Source: Sanderia malayensis
Lineage: Eukaryota; Cnidaria; Scyphozoa; Semaeostomeae; Pelagiidae
NCBI GenBank assembly: GCA_013076295.1
Contig: RQOL01000139.1
Location: 372,001 to 436,000, forward strand
Length of the DNA stretch: 64,000 nt
Reading direction: 5' to 3'
A model generated the notes under the pieces. The model was given only the letters and a program-made list of their open reading frames with translations, was not told where the DNA came from and did no database searches. The number at the start of each line of letters is the position of its first letter. The stretch's first letter is position 1. Of this stretch, positions 12,139 through 22,600 are shown piece after piece. The position numbers were made by a program, and so were the translations under genes.

Positions 12139-12144
12139 AATAAA
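12139..12144 (+). terminator. Poly(A) signal of EGF/trefoil gene
   Basis: AATAAA 19 bases after the TGA stop, implying a very short 3' UTR. It is a canonical signal in the expected place, though AT-rich DNA makes chance occurrence possible. Confidence 0.5.
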
Positions 12145-12535
12145 TTGCCTCAGCGAAAGCTGCAGATATGAAAGAGAATCGTAAAACATATGTTCATTAT
12201 TTATCAATAGCTCATTATATGCAGAGTTATAGTTGCATAATGATATGTAAATGAAGCATATATATATTGTTGTGAATGAAAAATCGTATATTTCTCACCA
12301 ATGATTACAGGGCACTACCGGGAAAGAATTTTTCATTAAGCATTTAAGTGCTTCACAACAAATTCCTAGATCATAAGCTTTGCCAACTCCAGCACGAAAA
12401 AGTGTATGTCAAAGTTCCCAACCCGTGCAAAGTGAAAACATTTCACAATCTGGACGTCAGCCTTGGTGAACATAAAACAATCGAAGACTGGATGCTATCA
12501 AGTTGCAATTCACAATATTCACAAAGCCAAGTGCC

Positions 12536-12767
12536 CGTCAACAAGAAAGGGCCGACACATCAAACTCACAGGCTACATGATATTAATTCCAGCAGTATCG
12601 TCCAGTTTCTGCTGAACACAATGGAAGAGGTTCGCCAGGGCTAGAACATTTGCCACACATAAAAGAGGTTTTCTTGTGTCCAATTCGGCATTTCAACCGG
12701 CACTCTTTGCTGCTGGACTCCAAAGAAGTAATTCTCTTGCTATCGTGACGGCCCTTTCTTGTTGACG
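12536..12767. repeat. Inverted repeat with 19-bp perfect arms
   Basis: CGTCAACAAGAAAGGGCCG at 12536-12554 is exactly inverted at 12749-12767, with 194 bases between the arms. No target-site duplication or transposase is seen. It may be a miniature element or a relic of one. Confidence 0.65.
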
Positions 12768-13507
12768 TGTTGCTTCCAGCGAACGCTTTTTTGTGCTAAG
12801 TTTACCGGTAGGGTAATGCAGCACTGCATGTTTGCCATTGGTCATGCGATATTCCCACCAAATTTGCCTTTATCGCTTACTTTACAAACCGTCCAGCCCA
12901 TTCTAACTGGCTAACTGGCCCATTCTAATTGACTTTCACGCCAATTTTTACCCAGGCTTCTTTACTTCAACTTCAAACAACTCTATCAAAGTTTTGATGC
13001 GTGAAAATCCTATCGTGTTTTTATTAAAATCCTGCCTTGAAATTCTACATAAAGTCCTAATAATTGATTTGGAACATGTTATGTTAATTATAGTAGAAAG
13101 CTTACATAAATACTCCAACATTTATTGAGATTTCAAATCATTAGTTGAAACAAACCTTCAATTGTAACATGACTCATGACTAATTCTCAGCTTTGCTCCT
13201 GCATCGCGCGGGCTTCATCGAACACGGAAATCTAAATCAATTCTATTTTCGAACTTGAATTTGCCTTTCACGAGCCTGAAATCTCTTTGTTTAGCTATAA
13301 AATTGCGTTTCTTTACCTCGAATTTTGACCCCCTTACCTTCAGAATTTTCAAAAACAAACTTGATTTTCGAGTTCTACACATAAACATTGTCCATTGTGC
13401 AATTTTTTAACGAATTCTAAAAAAATTTATTTTTTCGCAATTTTTTTTCATCTGGGACCTTACTGGGACGCTGGGCATGAGAGGGTTAAAGACTTCAGAT
13501 TAATTTG
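12768..13507. other. Intergenic, no gene seen
   Basis: Low-complexity AT-rich DNA without a supported reading frame. The left boundary of the large tandem duplication falls near its right end. Confidence 0.45.
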
Positions 13508-14204
13508 AGTTCTGATCCATTCAACCGCATTGAATTTTACTGATATTTGGATTCTCATTCACCAAAATCTCTTGCTAAAACTTCCAGATTACGTTACCGA
13601 GTTTTGACAGTGTTAGCTCTTGATACACTAACAGAAAATGATAAAAATAACAACTTGTCTGGTTTTTCATTTGAGAAAATTGAATGACGCCGTGGTAAAG
13701 CCGTGATCAGCTCTTGAACCCAGTAGTAGGCCCATTGCAATTGTAAGCACATCCATTCTCCTAGATAACATCGGATACTTGATGAATCATAGATTAATAA
13801 TAGAGTTCATAAAGTAAACAGTAAAACTCACCAAAAACTGTTTCTTTGAAAAGAAGAAAAGAAATTTGAAAATGTTGCGCTGCCTTGCCTCGTTGCGATG
13901 CAGATCAAGCATCAGCATAGAATATTTGATGAGTTTAATTGTTTTGAAATTTTTTTGTCCGGATTAGTTTGGTGATGAAATCGATTTTGCCGATTGTAGT
14001 TGTTAACTGTCTTAGTAGTCCCGAATAACGTGATGTTTCTGTTTCTGTAGCGAAGCGGGGTAGAATAGAAAACAGAGAAAACACGTCTGTATGATTGTGC
14101 TGCTTTTCTAGATCTGATTCAATTTCTAAGTTACAACGACATTACGATTACTTGTTAATTAAGTTATATAAATCAATATGACAGGTCAGCGTGTTACTAG
14201 GCGC

Positions 14205-14968
14205 TTCATCATCATCACCATCATCATCATCATCAGTCCACAGCCTCACGGCCGTTGGTGCACATAGGATTTGATACATTGTCTCCATAAACTCCTGTCT
14301 CTTGCATTCTTCCTGAGATCATTCATCGTACTTCCGCTCTATTCTATCAGGTTGTTGTCCCATTTCTTCATTGGTCTTCCTCTTCTTCCTTTCATCTGAC
14401 CCTCTATTATTATCCGTGGTAACCTGCCTCTTCTAGCCGTGTGACCATAATATTTGAACTTCCTCTTCTTCACGGACTCAATGATCTTCTTAGGAACTTA
14501 TTCACACTGTCTTGCAATTTCTTGTCGGACCCATTGGTTGGTTTTCTTCTCTTTCCAGGTGACGCCAAGTAATCTTCTGTACATCTTCATTTCAATAGCG
14601 TTGACTCTTCTTTCATCCCCCTTGGTGACCGTCCAGCTCTCGCTAGCATACAACAACGTTGCTTCTACAATGGCTTTCATTAACATCACCTTAGTGCACA
14701 TTTTGATGTTCTTTGCTTTCCAAATTGTTTCCAACTTCGCTAATGCACTTGTTGCCTTGCCAATTCTGGCTCTTACTTCTTTCTCAGATTTTCCATCGTT
14801 TGTAATTATTGCTCCTAGACAGGTGAATTTTTCAACTTGTTCCAGTTTTTTCCCATTTACCGTGATATCAAGTTGTTCATCTTCAATGTTCTCTCTTTTT
14901 CCTGCGATCATTACCTGTTTTCTACACTAATCTCCATACCATGATCTCTGGACGATAATCTCATAACT
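14205..14968 (-). mobile_element. 5'-truncated LINE fragment
   Basis: On the minus strand 14498-14911 encodes the C-terminal part of a LINE reverse transcriptase polyprotein, with FTCLGAIITNDGKSEKEVRA and AIEMKMYRRLLGV typical of this region. The 3' end carries a (GAT)n tail, seen as CATCATCATC near 14205. It interrupts a copy of an intron segment of the EGF/trefoil gene, so it inserted after that duplication. It lacks the endonuclease and the catalytic centre. Confidence 0.85.
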
Positions 14969-15071
14969 GTTATAATTATTATTTATTAAATGATAATTTA
15001 TTTGACCTAGCAGCATATAAAAACGTAAACACTGCATCTCCTTGTTTCAAAAAAGAAAAGTAATCAGTTGA

Positions 15072-15609
15072 CAAAAAGAACAACTTTGATCTTCAAAGGG
15101 TAAAGCAAAGAAAGACTTGACTTCTGCCATGGATCTCGCAGCTAGAAAACTCGATCAAGCTAAAATGGCAGCTGACGACCGAAGATTTTATTTATAAAAT
15201 TTCACGCAAGAGGGCAACAAGAACGCGTGGGATTCTTGGAAGCCAAATCAGCAAAGAAAATTGGACGGAGATTACGACAACAAAAAGGAACCAAAAATCT
15301 CTTCAACTGAAAAGTCTTTGCGGCGAAAAATAAAACATAATTTCTGTGCATGATGTTGGGAATGACAAAAATTACGTCAAGATCTTTGAAATTATTAAAG
15401 CAAGTCAACGGAGGAAAATCAACAAAACGGTGAGCAATAAAGAGAGCTACACGTTTACGCTTGCAAAACACTCGGAATGGCTTCTAAAATGTCAGAGGCG
15501 ATTGGTTGACCTTGCTTCAGGGAAGTAAAGGGCACAGGATGAAAGCAGATAATCAAGCGGACTGTGAAGAGGCAAAGATATTTTGGTTTTAGTTCAACTT
15601 GCCAGCAGT
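15072..15609 (+). pseudogene. Decayed copy of EGF/trefoil gene exon 4
   Basis: Nucleotides here align with exon 4 of the gene at 5.2-12.1 kb from its basic start to its end. Parallels include MDLAARKLDQAK against the parent's TDLAATGLDPAE and the closing FNLPA followed by a GTAAGG donor-like site. Frameshifts and stops (for example TTTTAG just before the end) break it throughout. Upstream it keeps part of the parent's intron 2 but lacks the EGF exon and later exons, so it is a truncated duplicate and not a processed copy. Confidence 0.8.
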
Positions 15610-15984
15610 AAGGAAGTAACTGTGCAAAATTTCACATCATAGATAATTACACCAAAAAGAACAACAGTTATATGTAACTAAATCCATTTCTTCAATTGAT
15701 GAATCCACTAATCCATTTTACTCAGGTAAATAATGTTTTACCAATCTACTGCTAGCATCATCATGATAAAAGAAATAGAAGAAATTACAGCTTTAGATAT
15801 TTGTAGAACAAAGCCATGTTAAAGCTGAAGACTACAAATACAATTTATAAGCCAAATTCGCAATAAATAAATCATAACTTAATAATAACCGAAAGATTAA
15901 AATAAGTAAAGATGCACGTTAAAAGTAGGTAATTAAAAGAAAACGTTATCTCGCTGGAAAAGAAAGCTTTGATAAAGGAGAATA

Positions 15985-16166
15985 GTGCACAATGTGCATG
16001 GCTTCCAGTCACTTGGACGCAGAAGGCCGAGAACATTAAAAAATAGACAGGTTTTGCAATCGTATTGAGTCTTTACCTTCTTGTATTCTAGATCAAATCG
16101 TATCATCAAATCATCAAATCACTAATGGTAACTTCTCTATTCTTAAAATAGCTAAAAAAATACAAT
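15985..16166 (-). repeat. Segment inverted relative to unit B
   Basis: About 180 bases here match 48162-48341 only in reverse complement, whereas both flanks match in direct orientation. One copy therefore underwent a local inversion after the tandem duplication. Confidence 0.75.
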
Positions 16167-16374
16167 GCTTTCTGAACTTAAATAAACAGAAATGTTACGT
16201 CAATATAACGGCGATAATGATTCTCAATACAGAAAGACAATAGTTGATAATGTCGGCAATTTCATGGCCCAAATAAGAGCTCAGAGCGAAATAATTAATC
16301 TAAAATTTGACATATCCTGGTGGCAAGTTCCAAATTTGATGAAAGCTATCACGAGAATAAGAGCACTTATTTAA

Positions 16375-18709
16375 TGAAGGAGTATTGTTTTCGATATTAT
16401 ATCCCAGATTAACACAAATGTCAATGGTTTAATTGGAAGGAGTGTTGGTAACCAAATTAGGGAAATCAAAACAATGTACCCAAATGCGATCCAAGGGGTA
16501 CCGAAAACGAATACACATTATGAAAAAATGGTTTCCTCTGAAGCTATTTTCAAGGACAATAATGTAATAATGATATGAACAGAGAGCAGCGGATTTTTGA
16601 TGTTAACTATAGCAGTGTCCATTGCTAACGACCTACTGCAAGCAAAATAGGTGATAGGTTTTTCTTGCAGTTCATGGTTTGCCAAGTGGAACTTGAAACC
16701 GTTTTCGGAATGAAATTTGTTGCAGTAAAACTGTTTTTATAAGTCCTCAAAATCGTCAATTTTGCCATTTCAGCTGCGATAGCCATGACGATATAGCCAT
16801 GACAAGTTTTCCTATTGATATTTAAAATTTTTAAGGCATAAAAATTAAAGTGTTTTTACAAATTTTACAACTTTTTAGTAATTTTAGAAAGGAGATTGGG
16901 GAGAGTAATTGGCGTCTGAAATGGGGCAGCTTTGGTCGCGTGGGGGTGATCAGCAGCGGCGGAGAGCGGAAGCAAACAACGGGGATTATCAGTGTCCATA
17001 CTAAAACCATCTTGTATTTGACTTGGCTGAGTCGCATATGATATATATGTGAGACATTGAAGATATATTTTCTGAATCTACATGGACTTTTCACGCTCAG
17101 AGTTTTTTTTATATCTGATGCTGCTAAGTTGTTGTCAGTTCGGCCTTATCGAAATGAACTTACTTTTATGTCACGTCTGGATTGAAGGCCTGGTTGAAAA
17201 CCCTTGCTTGCTACAGTGTTTTCATTGGTGACAGAAGTTGTAGCAATAGAAAAAACTAATAGCAATATTCGGCAAAACAATTTATTATCATAGTCAGAAA
17301 TGTTGCAAGTTTTCTGTTAATACACCATGGCTCCAAACTGACAAAAATTTCCTTTCTTTGTGCTTTAATTCCTGTGTGTTAACCAAACGCAAGCCATATA
17401 GCTCTCCTTATCTGTTTCGTTTCATTTTAAATTTGTTTTGAAAATGGCTCGCTGAAAATTCCAAATATAAATGTTATGTAACAGCTTACTTAGCTTTATG
17501 GTACATCAACACAACCCCGGTCATCGTGTTTGCTACTAGTTTTACTGTCACAGCTCCGCCATCCATGATTTTTGACAAACTTCCTTTGTGAATGCTTTCG
17601 GCTGCTTGTAAATCAGACCGCGCGGAATAAGATGTCGTTTGACTGGATTGTAGTACTATTTTGCAAAGGGCCGCTATAGCTGTGCTGTAAGTTCATTTTT
17701 TGGTTTATAGCTGAAACGTCGCGCGGAAAGTTATAGTTTTGTACCTTGGGAAAAGATATTTTAATAAAGGCCGGGTGTGCGCATAATGCAGATTTGAAGA
17801 CCTTTCCCCGATACTCTACCATTATAAAAGTCGATTTGTGTCATGTTTATTACGTCATACCATGTCGCAGTCAGTGCCCCATTTCAATGCCAAATTTAGT
17901 ATACTTATCGTGGCCAAATGAAAACAAAACAGGCACAAAAGTAACCAGTAAAGAATGAAATTTCATTTTTTTGCAAAAAAGAGCAAAATGATATTTGGCT
18001 TTGAAACTACCAGGTGGAGATAAAGAGATATCATCAATAAAACAAAAGATGTATAATGCCTGTGCCTTCCTTGCTGGCCTATGTTTTAAATTTCGTGCAA
18101 TTTTTTTGGTTACTTTCTCATTTGTCGAATGTGCAAGAATTGCTATGTTGAAAATTTAAGGAAAGCTACATTGTAATGCTGGCGCCAACTATGCTTGATG
18201 TTTATCATCATAGTTGTATTTAATATGTTGTTCTTGAATGTTTATACCTGTTAATTTGTTATCTTGATTTCTTGCTATGTAAGTGTGTTTGTAGGCGTAG
18301 TTGTGTAATTGTTATTCCCTATTCACAGCATAAGCTTCAGGAACTATCCGGAGAGTTTATACGTGACTCGTGCTTCATGTAACAGCACTCTAACTTGTCG
18401 ACGCGATTATTACCTAAAGTTGACGTTCTACCAAAAATGATCTATTATTATTTTTTATTATTTTTAAAATTATTTTTAAAACAATTATTTTTAATTTCCC
18501 GCTTTCAAAAACACGTCATTTTAACTTCGCATTAATATGCGATTAACATGTTCATCTCTTGCTGTCATCAAAATAATGGTTGCATCCTAGTGTTTAAATC
18601 CTCATGAAACTTAGGTTTTTAAAGCTTCATTGCAAGTGTAATGTTTTTCCTACATTTTCTGCCATTTTCAAATTTCGAAAATGGATATTTAATGTCATCA
18701 GTTAAATTT
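16375..18709. other. 3' flank of giant gene copy A, no gene seen
   Basis: About 2.3 kb between unit-specific sequence and the stop of copy A. Only short frames without domains are present. A shared string CAGGAACTATCCGGAGAGT (18337 region and 49438 region) shows that part of it is homologous to the shorter flank of copy B. Confidence 0.5.
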
Positions 18710-18714
18710 TTATT
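18709..18714 (-). terminator. Possible poly(A) signal overlapping the stop of copy A
   Basis: AATAAA on the minus strand overlaps the TAA stop codon. Another AATAAA lies about 250 bases downstream (18454-18459) and is an equally plausible site. Confidence 0.3.
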
Positions 18715-19640
18715 TGCTTTTTATGACACCAGCACAGAATATTTTCTCATCATAAGAGTCGCGACCACAATCAAATTGTTCAGACCTTTCTGTAATCATT
18801 TTTGAATCGGTGCGTGGAATACGTTGGAATTCTGCATATGTTATCCAAATGCAGTATCCAAATTGTACATCGGCATTGCTCTTCAATTTATTTAGCATTT
18901 GGTTAATTTTTTCAGAATATTGGAAGCAGGTAAACTTAATTTCATTAAATTTTTCCATTACAGCTCTTTGACCTTCATCAATGAGCTTAATTGAAGAAGA
19001 CTTGGGTAGCCACGTGATGATTGCTACGCTTCTGGCATGTTCAATAAAAATAACTGTTTTCTGTTGCTTATGAGAGTATAAATAGGTACCCTGCCCAATG
19101 CAGAGAACAGACCACATATAGGAAGGGTAACCCATGATTGGGTTAGTAAGATTGTTGTACAATTCCTCAGCTTTGCAACCGCCACTCTCTTTCAACATTT
19201 TATCTATTTTATTCCGAAGTGTACGATAATCAGGAAGTGTTTGTGTTTCACAAAGAAGACCGTGATAGTCACTTGTACACGTACAACTGAAATCTTTGTT
19301 ATTCACATTGTTATGACAAGTACCACCATTCTGGCAAGGTGAAGAATTGCATGGTTTTGGCTTGCAAGTTGGAGGTGTTGCAGGTTGCCAGTTGCCGTTT
19401 CTGCAGGTCAATTTTTCATGTCCATCCAGCCAATGATCATTATCGCATGAAAATGTGTAGCTGGAATCTTGCACTGTAGCACCGCTTGGGCTCTTGCGCG
19501 CTTTTCCATTTGATGGTGATTGTATTTCAACACAGTGTTTGGGTGTACAAGATGATTTCGGGGAAGCGGGCTGCATTTTACCATTAAAACATGTCAATTG
19601 ATCTGGACCAACCATTTCATACCCTTCGATGCAGATCAGA
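18710..19640 (-). CDS. Copy A exon 6: sushi 3-4, EGF, variable C-terminal domain
   Basis: Terminal exon. It completes sushi 3 (ICIEGYEM, LTCFNGKM), contains sushi 4 (YTFSCDNDHWLDGHEKLTC, NGNWQPATPPTC) and one EGF domain (CQNGGTCHNN, CTCTSDYHGLLC). The last about 190 residues form a Cys-containing domain not recognised, starting with a helical RNKIDKMLKESGGCKAEELY. After MWSVLC the sequence departs strongly from copy B. The stop is TAA at 18712-18710. Confidence 0.8.
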
Positions 19641-22600
19641 CTAAAAAAAAATATTTGATAAAATGCACAAAGGTTGCATTTGCGACAGTGTAAAACTATA
19701 ACAGCGCGAAAAAGATTGTAACGTGGTTTTGAATTCACCTCTTCAGGTGCATTGATAAAGATGTAACAAAATTTATCAACACTACAATATTTTACGAAAA
19801 ATGCTTTTGAATTCTAACTGCAATGATCATAGTTATAATAAATGGGAATATACATAAGTCAGCTATTTTTCGCCCATCGAATTAAGGTCTACTAAATACA
19901 ACTTTCTTTAATTGCATCGAATACGTATTGTATATAATAGCCGATGGTGGTTCAAAGTATTGAATAACTCTTACCTCGCGCTCGAGCTGTGCTTTACTGT
20001 GTAAGCTCCGTCATCATCAGTGGTGGTACTTTGTCCAGAAATTCGTAGATTTAGTGCCAAATTCCCTTTGCAATCCACATATGGCAGACATTTTGGTATT
20101 CTGTCTCCAGTGGAAGTTTTCCATTTCCCATCAAAACAAATGGCTGTAACAGTGTCTTCTTTATTTTCGAATTCATAGCTATCTTTACAGCTCAGCATCA
20201 ATTTGTCACCGGCAACATATCTTTCTTTAATCCCATTATTTGCATTTAAGATATATTCATCAGAAAGAGATTGCTTACTGCATTCAACAGGAAGACACGT
20301 AGCTTCCTCCAAGCAAATTGATTTCGACCATTTTATGCAAAGTTGTGAAGAGTTACATCTTATATTCACTTCTTTATCAATCTATAACAAAATAGATTTT
20401 TATATACCTAAGGAAGGGCAGCAATTATCTTGTTTCACTGAAGTACCAACAGCAATTATCTTGTTTCACTGAAGTACCAACATTTTACGTCATGAAAATA
20501 TTCACGGCCATATTCAAACTTTCAAAAAACGAAAATCCATTTAGAATAGGAATGGCTTTTTTAGATGGATTAGTTTCGGATATTAAATTAATCAATTTGA
20601 AGGAAATAGCAAATGGTTAGTTTTTGCTATTACAAAATAATAGATTTTTGCTCAGCATTTTTATACTTCACTTACCTTTTCCCGCCAGTTATCACGAGTA
20701 GCAAACATCTCGTATCCGTGATTGCAGGTCACGGTGGCGTAATCTTTACCATTGATGACTCTCTCAGATACGATATTTCCATTTTCAGGGGGGCTTATAC
20801 TTTTGCAAATGTCTTTTGTAGTTACATCAATTGATGCTGCTTGCTGGCTTTTTTCTCCTGCAATTATCGAATACACACGAACCCGATAGCTTGTGCCATG
20901 CAACAACCCTTCAAGCACACACGAATTTTCTCCTTTCCTTGTCCTTATCTTCATCTTTCTTTTAGAGATGTTTTCTACAGCAACACACAGATATTTATAG
21001 TACTTTCCATTTGGATCGGTAAGATAAGAAGGTGCTTTCCATCCAATTGTTAAACTAACCGAGCTAACATCTATGACTTTGATATCAGTTGGCACATTTG
21101 GCAATGTTCTTATTGTCACTGGCAATGTGATTGCCAGGACGTTGTTGCATCTGTGATAGGATAGTGTTATTGAAATCATCACGCCACCCAATATACCAGA
21201 TTGCAGTTTTATAACTGAAGAGCCAACAATCATGTCTCGGGATAGCTTCTTTGTTAAATAGAGTTGATTTTCACTCACGTAGTTTAACTGCACATGGTGA
21301 TCTTCATCTTGAATATACTGGACCATTTCTCCGATTCTAACAAAAACTTCATTCGAACTGTAGCTAAGAACAGTCAAAAATGTGGTTGTTGAAAAATATG
21401 AGACCCATGAGTCGACAGATGTCTCTAACTTTATATTCTTCGATGGGTCATCAGTTATTAATTGGTCTTCATCATTATAATATTCCAACTTTATGTGTCG
21501 AAATCTTTTATTTTTATACCATTCTTTTAGTGCAACAGTAAGCCGTTTGTCGTCGCCCTTTGACAAAGTGATAAATAAGTCATCGTTGTATGAATACTGA
21601 CATGGCCTTTCTGACAATTTACCTGCAAGGATAGTGTCCATTTTCTTATCGGAGGCATAGTTATTGATAATCTTCCAACCACTTGCATCTTTTAGGTTGT
21701 ATATGTCTTTGCCAAGTCCACCAACCAAAACGTCATATCCTTTGGTTGTTATTAGTATATCTTGACCTTCATTACCACTCAGAATGTTGTTCTCATCGTT
21801 GCCTACAATAATGTCATTAAACATAGATCCGTGCACCATTTCTATTGATCTGTACGAATCACCTTCTGCATCTCCATTCTTGCCTACTCCAGGCTGAATT
21901 CTAACACTTCCTGTGTCAGTGCTTATCAATACCTCATTTTCAGGCTTATTGGCCCATAAACTCACAATGACTCCTTTTTCGTTGACAATATCACCAGCTA
22001 GCAGCACAGAATCAAATCCATCACCTCCATCTATAACATCGGCACCATAGCCACCAGATAGAACATCATTTCCTTCTCCACCATCAAGATTGTCATCTCC
22101 ATCGCCTCCGAATATAATATCATCTCCTTCGTTTCCAGCAAGGTCATCGTTTCCACCATTTCCTTCGATTTGCTCTCCACTCTCTCCCCCTTTTATAATG
22201 TCATTTATATTTCCTCCGACAAGTCGCTTAGTCTCAGTGCTACCATAGATGACGTTACTCTTCTCTTGAGACCCGTATATAACACTAGCTCTTGGAAATA
22301 GTTTTGTTGTGTTTAGTTCATGAGAAAATTGTGAATGGCTATAGTCAACAATCATGACTTTCTTGTGTGGAAAATGTGGCAGCAGCCTGAATGTAATTTG
22401 ATCAGCACTTTGAAAAACAATATGCTGGTAATCTTTGCCAAGGAAGAAGTTCTTAATTCTTACGTTCACTAGATTGCTACTTGAAGTTGATGTTATAATG
22501 ATATCATTTGAATCCTGTTCAATGTCAACTTCAATATAGGCATATTCAACACTCAGTAGAACGAAGTCAATCAATGTATCCTTGGCATAATTATTGATCT

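Noticed and set aside
12348..12644. 98-residue plus-strand frame downstream of the EGF/trefoil gene
   Set aside because: Follows the stop and poly(A) signal, shows no motif, and overlaps an inverted repeat. Splice signals joining it to the gene were not found.
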